Assembly (NCBI GenBank): GCA_963809815.1
Contig: CAWELM010000017.1
Coordinates: 62,001 to 126,000, forward strand
Length of the DNA stretch: 64,000 nt
Direction: 5' to 3'
From: CAVVJA01 sp963809815
Lineage (GTDB): Bacteria > Actinomycetota > Actinomycetes > Mycobacteriales > Jatrophihabitantaceae
A program made the position numbers and the translations under genes. Each line of letters starts with the position of its first letter. Within the stretch, counting starts at the first letter, position 1. Below, piece after piece: positions 32,005 through 40,107 of this stretch. The notes below the pieces were generated by a model. It saw only the letters and a program-made list of their open reading frames with translations, did no database searches and had not been told where the DNA came from.

Positions 32005-34601
32005 CACTCACCCGCCACGAGATCGAGGAAGACGTCTTCGAGCGCGCGTCGGGCCGGCACCGTTTGCGCCATGATGCCCGCACCGGCGAGTACCTGCGCC
32101 GCGCGAGCCGGATCTGGCACCGCCAGTTGCATGCGCCCGTTGCCGGCGATGTCGTGGACGGACCCGGCCGCGATCAGCGCGCCCTTGTGCATGACGACGA
32201 CGTGGGTGCACGTTTGCTCGACCTCAGCCAGCAGGTGGCTGGAGATCATCACTGTGCGACCGGTTAACGCGTAGCGCTGCAGGACCTCACGCATCTCCGC
32301 GATCTGGGGCGGGTCGAGGCCATTGGTGGGTTCATCGAGGACCAGCAACTCGGGCAAGCCGAGCATCGCCTGAGCGATCGCCAGTCGCTGCTTCATGCCG
32401 TGGCTGTAGGTCTTCACCTTGCGGTCGATCGACGCGCCGAGTCCGGCAATCTGCAGTGCGGTTTCGAAGTCAGCGTCGTCGAGAGGGCGACCGGACGCCT
32501 CCCAGAACAGGCGCAGGTTCTCCCGCCCCGACAGGTGCGGCAGGAAGCCGGGCCCTTCGATGAACGCCCCGATCCGGGACAGCACCGCCGCGCCGGGCTG
32601 AATCGGTTGCCCGAATACGTGAATCTGCCCACGCGTCGGGGTGATCAGGCCCACCAGCATGCGCAAGATGGTCGTCTTGCCCGCTCCGTTGGGCCCCAGC
32701 AATCCGACGACCTGGCCTCGCTCGACGCGGAACGTCACACCGTCGACAGCGCGGTAGCCATCGCCGTACTCCTTACCGAGGTCTTGGATGGCGATCGGCA
32801 CCTCGGCGAGCTCCGGGTCGGGTTTGCTGGCCCGACGTCGACGGCGAGCCCACCAGGCGACGCCGGCCATCACGAGCAAGACCGCGACCACTCCGGTGAT
32901 GAGCCAGGCCAGCGGGCGCCCTGGACGCACGGTGTGCGCGTCGACCGTGGCGACCGTCAGGGGCTCCGTACCGCCCCCCGCGAGCGCGACCGTGTAGGTG
33001 CGCGGATCGGTGGGCAGTCGGTACGCCAGGTCGGTCGTGGCAACAGTGAGCACGAGCCGGTGCCCAGCCGCGATCAGGCGCACCACGGACGGCAGGGTCA
33101 GCGTGACCTCCCGGGGCGCGCCCGCCACCAGGCCGGTCAATCGCACCGGGCTGACGAGACCGGACGGCAACACGTCGGTGTCCGACCCGACATCATGCAG
33201 GCTGATGAACAAGATCGCGTCAGTCGTGGTCTGGGCGGTCACGACGAGTCGCACCGTCGACGCGCCCGCGACCAACATGCGGTCCGGCAGCGGGTCGGAA
33301 GCGAAACGCGCCACCTGGCCGGACAGGCTCGAAATGGACTGGAGCGGGTTGCTGGCGCCGGCGCCTTGCGCCGCGTCAAGCGCATCGCCGAGTTGCGGCA
33401 ACACGCTGACGGCCGCCGGATTCCCGCCGGCGGGCGCGCTGATCTGCTGGGGCCGACCCTGGATCGTGACGGTCTCAGTCAAGGTGGGGCGGCCGTCGAT
33501 GCCCGGATAGCCAGCGTCAACCTGGCGGATCTGGCTGATCGTGCGGCCGCTCGCGGCGGAGAGCCCCGCGCCCCGGACCGCGAACTGGAACGGCGAGCTC
33601 TCCGAGCCTTTGTCCCGCAGCCGGGCGTCGAACCAGCTCTGGAACGCTAGCCGGACGTCGTCGGTTTGGCTCCGTCCGTCGTGGCCGCCAGATCGCCAAA
33701 TCATCTTCACCGGCGTGCCGTGGGCCGCGATACCCCGCGCGTTGGCATCGGCCTCGGTGAGCGGGAACAGCGAATCCTGTTCGCCCTGGATGAGCAGGGT
33801 TGGCGCCGTGATGGAGGCCAGGATGCTCTCCGGGCTCGACGCGCGCAGCAGCGTGCTCATGGCTGCATCGGGAGTACCGCTTTGCGCCGCGCGCTGGTAG
33901 GCAGCGCAGACATCCGGAGCGAACCTCCCGCAGCTCGGATCGGTCGGCCCACTGCCGTGCGCGGCCTGGAACAGATAACCGGCCCAGAGTTTCTTGAACA
34001 CTCCCGGTCCGGTCGCCGCTCCGTTCGGGAACAGCGCCCGCTGCAAGCTGTTCCACGTGATGTCCGCGCCCACCGCGTCGATCCGATGGTCGGTCCCAGC
34101 GAGAAGCAGGGCCAGGCCGCCGCCGTAGGACGAGCCGGCCACCCCGACCCTCGGGTCGCCGTCGCTGTCCTTCCGCACCGACACTTGGGTAGCGAGATAG
34201 TCGACCAGCTTCGAGGCATCGGCGACCTCGAAGGCCGGCGCGTCCAGATGCACCAGCCCACCCGATCTGCCGAACCCTCGGGCGCTGTAGGTCAGCACGA
34301 CGTAGCCGGCTCGAGCCAGGTCTCGAGCTTGGGTGTCGAGATCGGTCTTGTCGCCCCCGAAACCGTGCGCGAGCAGGATCGCCGGCGCCGGCGTGCTGGC
34401 GGGCAGGTAGAGCGTCGTGTCCAGCTGGACCGGACGGCCGTCGCTCTCCGGCGTGCCGGCAACGAACCGCGACACCGTGTGCACACCAGCCGGGCGGGTG
34501 ACAACGACGAGGACGGCCAGCGCGAGGACGATCGCGCCGGCCACGACCAGGGCAACCACCGTGCGGCGGCGACGCGGGCGCCGCGGCCGGGGCAGTTTCA
34601 T
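32004..34601 (-). CDS. Fusion of secreted-side S15/CocE-like alpha/beta hydrolase and ABC transporter ATPase
   Basis: In the 865-aa protein, helix 1 (about 14-36) exports an alpha/beta hydrolase domain (about 55-330) and a beta-sandwich-like domain (about 370-560). Helix 2 (about 563-585) returns to an ABC ATPase (about 612-865). The hydrolase shows GSSYG at 156-160 with nucleophile Ser158, candidate Asp276 (GEQDSLFP) and His307 (SGGHDGRS), as in X-Pro dipeptidyl peptidase/CocE relatives. The ATPase has Walker A GPNGAGKTT (636-644), signature YSHGMKQ (732-738) and Walker B LLVLDEPTN (752-760). The start overlaps the purE stop (ATGA), and the 3' end overlaps the permease. It would couple extracytoplasmic hydrolysis to transport; the substrate is unknown. 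Confidence 0.88.
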   Translation of the reverse strand: MKLPRPRRPRRRRTVVALVVAGAIVLALAVLVVVTRPAGVHTVSRFVAGTPESDGRPVQLDTTLYLPASTPAPAILLAHGFGGDKTDLDTQARDLARAGYVVLTYSARGFGRSGGLVHLDAPAFEVADASKLVDYLATQVSVRKDSDGDPRVGVAGSSYGGGLALLLAGTDHRIDAVGADITWNSLQRALFPNGAATGPGVFKKLWAGYLFQAAHGSGPTDPSCGRFAPDVCAAYQRAAQSGTPDAAMSTLLRASSPESILASITAPTLLIQGEQDSLFPLTEADANARGIAAHGTPVKMIWRSGGHDGRSQTDDVRLAFQSWFDARLRDKGSESSPFQFAVRGAGLSAASGRTISQIRQVDAGYPGIDGRPTLTETVTIQGRPQQISAPAGGNPAAVSVLPQLGDALDAAQGAGASNPLQSISSLSGQVARFASDPLPDRMLVAGASTVRLVVTAQTTTDAILFISLHDVGSDTDVLPSGLVSPVRLTGLVAGAPREVTLTLPSVVRLIAAGHRLVLTVATTDLAYRLPTDPRTYTVALAGGGTEPLTVATVDAHTVRPGRPLAWLITGVVAVLLVMAGVAWWARRRRRASKPDPELAEVPIAIQDLGKEYGDGYRAVDGVTFRVERGQVVGLLGPNGAGKTTILRMLVGLITPTRGQIHVFGQPIQPGAAVLSRIGAFIEGPGFLPHLSGRENLRLFWEASGRPLDDADFETALQIAGLGASIDRKVKTYSHGMKQRLAIAQAMLGLPELLVLDEPTNGLDPPQIAEMREVLQRYALTGRTVMISSHLLAEVEQTCTHVVVMHKGALIAAGSVHDIAGNGRMQLAVPDPARAAQVLAGAGIMAQTVPARRALEDVFLDLVAGE

Positions 34602-35125
34602 TCCGGAAGCTTACGAATCCGTTCCGTGAGAGCGGCGTTCTTGCTGTGGACGGTCTCAGCAAGCTCGGCGTGGAAGGCAGCGACCCGGGCCGCGAGTTGC
34701 GAGTCGGTCGTGGCCAGAATGCGCACCGCGAGCAGTCCGGCATTGCGCGCGCCACCGATCGAGACGGTCGCCACCGGTACTCCCGCGGGCATCTGCACGA
34801 TCGACAGAAGCGAGTCGAGCCCGGAGAGGTGGCGCAGCGCGACCGGCACGCCGATCACCGGCAGCGTCGTCATCGAGGCGACCATGCCCGGGAGATGAGC
34901 CGCGCCACCCGCGCCAGCGATGATCACCCGCAGCCCCCGGCCGGCGGCCTGCTGGGCGTAAGCCGCCATATCCATCGGTGTGCGGTGCGCCGAGACGACC
35001 CGCACCTCGTGCGGAATGTCGAATTCGGCCAGGGCGTCCGCAGCCGAGCTCATCGTCGACCAGTCAGAGTCGCTGCCCATGATCACGCCGACCACTGGCT
35101 CGGATGGGTTCGGCGCGGCAGTCAC
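34598..35125 (-). CDS. purE: 5-(carboxyamino)imidazole ribonucleotide mutase
   Basis: Class I PurE, 175 aa, converting N5-CAIR to CAIR in purine synthesis. VGVIMGSDSDWSTM and the SAHRTP loop, both substrate-binding, are present, as is the GAGGAAHLPGM segment. A 4-base overlap with purK (GTGA) upstream and with the hydrolase-ABC fusion downstream (ATGA) shows tight coupling of four genes. The coupling of purine synthesis with an ABC transporter is probably positional rather than functional. Confidence 0.95.
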   Translation of the reverse strand: MTAAPNPSEPVVGVIMGSDSDWSTMSSAADALAEFDIPHEVRVVSAHRTPMDMAAYAQQAAGRGLRVIIAGAGGAAHLPGMVASMTTLPVIGVPVALRHLSGLDSLLSIVQMPAGVPVATVSIGGARNAGLLAVRILATTDSQLAARVAAFHAELAETVHSKNAALTERIRKLPE

Positions 35126-36294
35126 GGCAGCTCGCCACCGTTCATCAGGTAGCGCGCGGCCGATCGGGCCCGCCCGAGAACGTCGTCGAGGTCCGTGCCC
35201 AAGGCGGTCACGTGGCCGACCTTGCGACCCGGCCGAAACTGCTTGCCGTACAGGTGGATCTTGAGATCGGGCCAGGCGGCGAGACAGTGATGGACCCGCT
35301 CGTCGATGCTCGCCGGTCGGACGTCGGCCGGTCCGGCGAGCACATTCGCCATGACCACCACGGGCGCGGTCATCGTGGTCACCCCGAGGGGGTAGTCCAA
35401 CACCGCGCGCAGGTGCTGCTCGAACTGCGAGGTGCGCGCACCTTCGATGGTCCAGTGGGCCGAGTTGTGCGGACGCATGGCCAGCTCGTTGACAATGAGC
35501 GCGCCGGTCTCCGTTTCGAACAGTTCGACCGCGAGTACCCCCGTGACGCCCAGCTCCGATGCGATGCGTAGCGCGATGCGCTGGGCGTCATCGGCGACGG
35601 GGTCGGCAAGACCGGGCGCCGGCGCGATGACCTCCACACAGATGCCGTTCTGCTGCACGGTTTCGACGACTGGCCAGGTGCCGCCCTGGCCGTAGGGCGA
35701 TCGGGCCACGACCGCCGCCAGCTCGCGGGCGATCGGCACGCGCTCCTCAGCGAGTAGGCGGGCACCGGAGGCCAGCAGGTCGGTCGCGGCTTCGGGCGAT
35801 TCGATCAGCCAGACGCCCTTGCCGTCATAGCCACCCGTGATCGTTTTGAGGATCACCGGCCAGCCCACCGCTGCGCCAAAGGCGGCCAACGCATCGGCGG
35901 GATGGCGCGACCCGGTCAGGTCGATCCATTCCGGGACCGGTAACCCGAGCGCACCGAGCCGAGCGCGCATCAGCGCCTTGTCCTGCGCGTACCGGACCGC
36001 GTCGGCGGACGGGTGGACCGCGACGTCCTTGCCGAGAACCTCGAGGTGCTCGTTCGGCACGTGCTCGTGATCGAGCGTGATGACATCGCAGTCGGCCGCA
36101 AAGGCTCGCAGATCGTCCAGCGATCGATAGTCGCCCACAGCAACGGCACCGGCGACCTGGGCCGCGGAGTCGTCCGCCGAGTCGGCGAGCACGTGCAATG
36201 AGAGACCGAGCGAGATCGCGGCTTGATGCGTCATCCGGGCCAGCTGACCCGCGCCGACCATTCCGACGACTGGTAGTCCCGTTCGGGCGTCCAC
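35122..36294 (-). CDS. purK: 5-(carboxyamino)imidazole ribonucleotide synthase
   Basis: An ATP-grasp enzyme that carboxylates AIR to N5-CAIR using bicarbonate and ATP; 390 aa. The N-terminal GLPVVGMVGAGQLARMTHQAAI is diagnostic. VILKTITGGYDGKGVW is the ATP-binding loop and ELAMRPHNSAHWTIEGA the metal site. GTG at 36294, 8 bases after AGGG, gives the usual N-terminus; the frame runs upstream to 36336 without homology. First gene of the purK-purE-fusion-permease unit. Confidence 0.95.
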   Translation of the reverse strand: MDARTGLPVVGMVGAGQLARMTHQAAISLGLSLHVLADSADDSAAQVAGAVAVGDYRSLDDLRAFAADCDVITLDHEHVPNEHLEVLGKDVAVHPSADAVRYAQDKALMRARLGALGLPVPEWIDLTGSRHPADALAAFGAAVGWPVILKTITGGYDGKGVWLIESPEAATDLLASGARLLAEERVPIARELAAVVARSPYGQGGTWPVVETVQQNGICVEVIAPAPGLADPVADDAQRIALRIASELGVTGVLAVELFETETGALIVNELAMRPHNSAHWTIEGARTSQFEQHLRAVLDYPLGVTTMTAPVVVMANVLAGPADVRPASIDERVHHCLAAWPDLKIHLYGKQFRPGRKVGHVTALGTDLDDVLGRARSAARYLMNGGELP

Positions 36295-36378
36295 GTACGG
36301 GACCCTAGTGAGTCGCTGAGTACGTCCTGAGCACACGGTGTCCGACCCATATCGGCCCGACCGCTAGACTGAACCCCC

Positions 36379-36879
36379 ATGCCGCCGCCGTCATCGTCGA
36401 CAATGCCGCTGCGCGACCGCTTGCGCGGTTCGTGGCGGGTTCTGCTCAAAGAGGTCACGGCATTCGGCGCGGTCGGTGCATTTTGTCTCGTGCTCGACCT
36501 AGGCGTATTCAACCTGCTACTGCACATGGACGTCGGCGTGCTGACGGCCAAATGCATATCTACCGTCGTCGCTACGACGGTGGCCTATCTGGGAAACCGG
36601 CACTTATCGTTTTCGCACCGCGCCCGCACAGGACTCGCGCGGGAAACGTCGTACTTCTTTGCGATCAATATCGTGGTGCTTCTCTTCTCGGAGCTAGTCC
36701 TCGGCTTGTTCGCCTATCCACTCGGGTTCAAGTACGACCACCTCGTCATGAACATCGTGAACCTCGGCACGATCGCCGTTGGAACGATCTTCCGGTTCTG
36801 GGCGTACAAGCGGTTCGTCTTCCTGCACCCGGACAAGGTTGCCAACCGCGGCCCAGAGCTAGCCGAAGATCTGAGCTAA
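36379..36879 (+). CDS. GtrA family membrane protein
   Basis: A 166-aa protein with four transmembrane helices (near 30-50, 55-73, 92-112 and 120-141) and the family motifs FGAVGAFCLVLDLGVFNLL and VAYLGNRHLSFSHR, ending FRFWAYKRFVF. GtrA proteins are thought to help flip or transfer polyprenyl-phosphate sugars. Divergent from purK, as in mycobacteria (Rv3277, recalled). Confidence 0.9.
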   Translation: MPPPSSSTMPLRDRLRGSWRVLLKEVTAFGAVGAFCLVLDLGVFNLLLHMDVGVLTAKCISTVVATTVAYLGNRHLSFSHRARTGLARETSYFFAINIVVLLFSELVLGLFAYPLGFKYDHLVMNIVNLGTIAVGTIFRFWAYKRFVFLHPDKVANRGPELAEDLS

Positions 36880-36995
36880 TCGGTAGACCGCCGCCGCATG
36901 AGAGCCGCTGCATCACGTGCATTGATGAGTTCGAAGATGCAGGTCCTGCTTTCGCCCGCGATCAACGATTAGACCCGCGCGAGGTCAGCCTGCTC

Positions 36996-37541
36996 ATGAC
37001 TGCGTCACCCCCAGCGGTCACCCTGACCGAACGACTCTGCCTGCTGCCCTGCTGCTTCGACGACCTGACGCCCCTGCACGAGATCAATGCCGATCCGCGT
37101 TCGTGGGATCACGAGCCCTCCGGCCGGCACGCAACTTCGAGCGTCACCCGATCGTGGATCGAGCGCGCGGCGATGCGATGGCAAACCGACGGACTGAGCT
37201 ATTGGACGGCTCGGGTGGGCGCCACGGGCGAGGTCGTGGGCGTCGGCGGTGCGCAGCGCCACGTCACTGGCTCATGGAACGTGTACTACCGGTTGGCTCC
37301 AGACATGCGCGGTCAGGGCTATGCGACCGAGATCGCCAAAGCGGGCGTCGAGGCCGCCCTGAGGTGTGACCCGGACGTGCCGGTTATCGCGTGGATCCTG
37401 CCCCACAACGTGGCGTCGCTACGAGTGGTCGAACGCCTCGGATTCGTCGACTACGGCGCTTGGGACAATCCGGCCGGCGGCGGGGTCCATCGCGTCTACG
37501 CGGACCGTCCCGTGGCCAAGTTCCTCGCGGTCAGTACGTGA
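36996..37541 (+). CDS. GNAT family N-acetyltransferase (RimJ/RimL-like)
   Basis: A 181-aa acyl-CoA-dependent acetyltransferase. The N-terminal LTERLCLLPCCFDDLTPLHEI and C-terminal YYRLAPDMRGQGYATEIAKA (acetyl-CoA-binding R/Q-x-x-G-x-G/A loop), then HNVASLRVVERLGF, mark the RimJ/RimL branch that acetylates protein N-termini or small amines. ATG at 36996 is used; earlier in-frame sequence lies across the GtrA gene. The 3' end overlaps the converging deacetylase gene by 11 bases. Confidence 0.87.
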   Translation: MTASPPAVTLTERLCLLPCCFDDLTPLHEINADPRSWDHEPSGRHATSSVTRSWIERAAMRWQTDGLSYWTARVGATGEVVGVGGAQRHVTGSWNVYYRLAPDMRGQGYATEIAKAGVEAALRCDPDVPVIAWILPHNVASLRVVERLGFVDYGAWDNPAGGGVHRVYADRPVAKFLAVST

Positions 37542-38739
37542 TCACGTGGCTGGCATAGCTTGCGGCCACGTGCGGGCGTAGCTTCACCGGGACCGTGACC
37601 TGACCCGGCCGACCGCCCGAGACGTATCGCTCACCGGGGTGCGCGGTCAGGTAGTCGAGCCAGTACGGAAGGGTCAGGGGGAGCCGACCGCCTCGCCACG
37701 AGGTCGACAGGATGCGCGGAACCCGCTGCGGGTCGAACCCGGAAGCGAATGGCGACAGGCTCGGATTGGCACCGGCCAGGAACGTTGCCTCGTTGACATA
37801 GCGATCACCGGCCCAGCTCCCACGCGGCAGCACTGATGCCGCCCTCGGCGACCGGGGCATCGAGCCGTAGGGCAACGCCATGGTCCGCACCGCCAGGCCA
37901 GGTACGGCTGCGGAAACCAGCCGCTGCAGCAGCACGAAATCGCGCTCGATGCCATCGATCGACATCTTGGCGAGGTTGTCATGACCGTAGGTGTGATTAC
38001 CGATCTCAAAGCCCAGCCGGTCCAGGACAGTGAGCGCCGCCGCTCGGCCTTCGGCGTCGCCGAGACCGAACGGATTCTTGTTGATGTTGAACGTCGCCGC
38101 TGGGCGGCAGTTCGGGAACTGCCGACAGACGTCGAGAAGGATGCCGACTGCGCACGACGGATCGACTGTGCCGTCAGGCTGCAGCCGCAACTGGTTCGAG
38201 TAACCGTCGTCAAAGGTCAGCACGACCGGGCTGTATCCCGCCGGGAGGTCGAGCTGCCCGCGAGCCAGATCGATCGCCCGGACCGGGCGGAAGCCCGCTC
38301 GAAACATGCGCTGCAGGCCGGCGCGGAAATCGCGAGGCGTCGTGTCGTACGGTCCGGTGATCTTCGGCTTGATCTGGTGGTACATCATCACCGGAATCAC
38401 GCCGAGTTCATTGGCACGAACCTGCGCGGGATCGACCAGCGCGGGGTTCCCGGCCGGCGCGCTGGTCGCCGACTGGGTCGACGGAGTCGGCGCCGCCGTA
38501 GCTATCGAGGTCGTACTCGGGCTCGGGGACTCCGTAGGCAGCTTGGGATAGCCGGTCGACGGAGGGAACGAGACCTGCGGTGTCGACGGCTCGGCCGGGG
38601 GCACTTCGCCGAACGGCAACGGTCCGGCCCGTCGGGCACCCGGCTCGCTTCGCGAGCAGGCGGCTAGCCCGACGGTCGCAGCGGCAGCCACGATGACGGC
38701 ACGGCGGCTTACCGCACGCCCGCTCGTCCCGTCGGCCAT
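37531..38739 (-). CDS. Polysaccharide deacetylase-family lipoprotein (NodB domain)
   Basis: A 402-aa exported lipoprotein. The N-terminus has twin arginines and a hydrophobic stretch ending in the lipobox LAAC (Cys about 28), followed by a Pro/Ser/Thr-rich linker to about 100. The NodB homology domain contains MMYHQI, VVLTFDDGYSN (the metal-binding Asp pair) and NHTYGHDNL (His-x3-His). Such enzymes remove N-acetyl groups from peptidoglycan or other glycans at the cell surface. Signal type (Tat or Sec) is not certain. Confidence 0.88.
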   Translation of the reverse strand: MADGTSGRAVSRRAVIVAAAATVGLAACSRSEPGARRAGPLPFGEVPPAEPSTPQVSFPPSTGYPKLPTESPSPSTTSIATAAPTPSTQSATSAPAGNPALVDPAQVRANELGVIPVMMYHQIKPKITGPYDTTPRDFRAGLQRMFRAGFRPVRAIDLARGQLDLPAGYSPVVLTFDDGYSNQLRLQPDGTVDPSCAVGILLDVCRQFPNCRPAATFNINKNPFGLGDAEGRAAALTVLDRLGFEIGNHTYGHDNLAKMSIDGIERDFVLLQRLVSAAVPGLAVRTMALPYGSMPRSPRAASVLPRGSWAGDRYVNEATFLAGANPSLSPFASGFDPQRVPRILSTSWRGGRLPLTLPYWLDYLTAHPGERYVSGGRPGQVTVPVKLRPHVAASYASHVITY

Positions 38740-38969
38740 TGCCCTGTCTCCTCGTGTTCAGGGACAGGATGGTCCTGCGAAATCGGGGAAATCCGCAGCG
38801 ACACGCCCGTTGGATTGCCTGATCCATCCGTAGCCTCTCGCGCGCTCCTGGGACAGGAGTGACTGATGAGGCGACTAACCTGCCTCCTCCATCACCTGAG
38901 TGCGCGCGACGCGGCCGGCCGATGGCAGCCCGGCGGCCTGGCGTCGGCCAAGTCCGGCCACGGGCCGAA

Positions 38970-39296
38970 CTACTCCGGAACCGCCAACTCGCCGAGTTCG
39001 GACCAGTCGTCCTGCGGGATAGTCACGTTGATGATGCGCGGCGTTGCGACCAGGTGCTGTGGCAAGGTTTGTTGAGCGGTCTTGAAGTGGTCCGACTGGA
39101 CATGCGCCGCACCCGCTGCGCCGTCGCGGAAGGCCTCGACGAGTACGTATTCGGTCGGGTCTTCGATGCTGCGGGACCAGTCGAACCACATGCATCCGGG
39201 CTCGCTGCGCGTCGCCTGGGTGAACGGCCCGGCGATCTGCGGCCAGGTGTCGGCGTCCTCCGGTCGGATCCGGAACTTTGCGGTAATGAAGATCAT
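38970..39296 (-). CDS. Antibiotic biosynthesis monooxygenase (ABM) domain protein
   Basis: A 108-aa single-domain protein: MIFITAKFRIRPEDADTW, later FDWSRSIEDPTEYVLVEAFRD and HVQSDHFKTAQQTLPQHL, the usual ferredoxin-like ABM/YgiN fold. Members are quinol monooxygenases or unknown. ATG at 39296 lies behind GAGGAG. It diverges from imuA' across a 115-base region containing the LexA box. Confidence 0.82.
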   Translation of the reverse strand: MIFITAKFRIRPEDADTWPQIAGPFTQATRSEPGCMWFDWSRSIEDPTEYVLVEAFRDGAAGAAHVQSDHFKTAQQTLPQHLVATPRIINVTIPQDDWSELGELAVPE

Positions 39297-39385
39297 GCGG
39301 CTCCTCGGCCAAAAAGGTTCTTCCCGGCCCGGTGCGACCACCAGCCGGAGTGGGCTACCGGAAGGATGCCATGTGCTTGACTGGG

Positions 39386-39401
39386 TCGAACATGTGTTCG
39401 A
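39386..39401. promoter_or_regulatory. LexA (SOS) box upstream of imuA'-imuB
   Basis: TCGAACATGTGTTCGA is a perfect 16-bp palindrome matching the actinobacterial LexA consensus TCGAAC-N4-GTTCGA. It ends 10 bases before the first imuA' start codon, so LexA would block both promoter and ribosome access. Confidence 0.92.
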
Positions 39402-39411
39402 AAATGAAGGA

Positions 39412-40101
39412 ATGCTCGATGTGGCGGTACGCAGGCTGGACGGCTCCACAGCCGTCGATCTGACCCGCCGCGTCGCCCCGGCATTGCCGATCCATCCGGC
39501 GCTATCGCCTTTGCTACCCGACGGTATCCGGCGAGGCAGCACGGTCAGCGTCAGCGGTTCCGTGTCGCTGCTGCTCGCACTGATCTCCGCCGCTTCCGCC
39601 GAAGGAGCATGGTGTGCCCTCGTCGGTCTGCCGACCATCAGCGCGGAGGCCGCAGCGGAGTACGGCCTCGACCTCCAACGGCTGGCCATCGTGCCTCAAC
39701 CGGGAGCGAGCTGGACCACGGCAGTCGGCGCCCTGCTCGATGCCGTCGACATCGTGGCGCTGCGTCCGCCCGCGCGGGCGGTGCCGGGTGATGTGCGGCG
39801 GCTGGCCGCTCGAGCGCGCAATCGAGACGCCGTGCTGATGCCGTACCAGCCAGGTATTGCAGTGAACGGCGAGACCTGGCCAGCCGCCGACGTCCGGCTG
39901 TCTGCCCAGGGCGGGCGGTGGACGGGTATCGGTGCAGGGTACGGGCGGTTGCGGCAGCGCCGGCTCACCGTCACCGCCGAAGGTCGCGGGTCGGCGGCTC
40001 GCTCCCGGTCGAGCACACTCTGGCTGCCGGCCGCCGGAGGAGGGGTCGGCACGTACGAGCCAGTGGCCCCCGTGCTCGACCTGACCGCTCGGGCCGGGTG
40101 A
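39412..40101 (+). CDS. imuA': ImuA' mutasome accessory protein
   Basis: A 229-aa RecA-like accessory factor (actinobacterial ImuA'). It shows a degenerate nucleotide-fold pattern (GSTVSVSGSVSLLLALISAASAEGAWCALVG read in pieces) lacking a proper Walker A GxxxxGKT, as is usual for ImuA'. The C-terminus ends with a Pro/Gly-rich tail. ATG at 39412 or GTG at 39421 (better spaced from AAGGA) may be used. It is SOS-controlled, directly precedes imuB and has 6 bases of spacing, so the two form one operon for mutagenic translesion synthesis. Confidence 0.85.
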   Translation: MLDVAVRRLDGSTAVDLTRRVAPALPIHPALSPLLPDGIRRGSTVSVSGSVSLLLALISAASAEGAWCALVGLPTISAEAAAEYGLDLQRLAIVPQPGASWTTAVGALLDAVDIVALRPPARAVPGDVRRLAARARNRDAVLMPYQPGIAVNGETWPAADVRLSAQGGRWTGIGAGYGRLRQRRLTVTAEGRGSAARSRSSTLWLPAAGGGVGTYEPVAPVLDLTARAG

Positions 40102-40107
40102 CCGGCT

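Noticed and set aside
32400..33650. A 416-aa plus-strand frame opposite the ABC domain
   Set aside because: Same reason: high-GC codon shadow of the real fusion gene.
33666..34898. Long plus-strand frames opposite the hydrolase-ABC fusion
   Set aside because: Antisense shadows of a high-GC gene; no ribosome site or recognisable domain.
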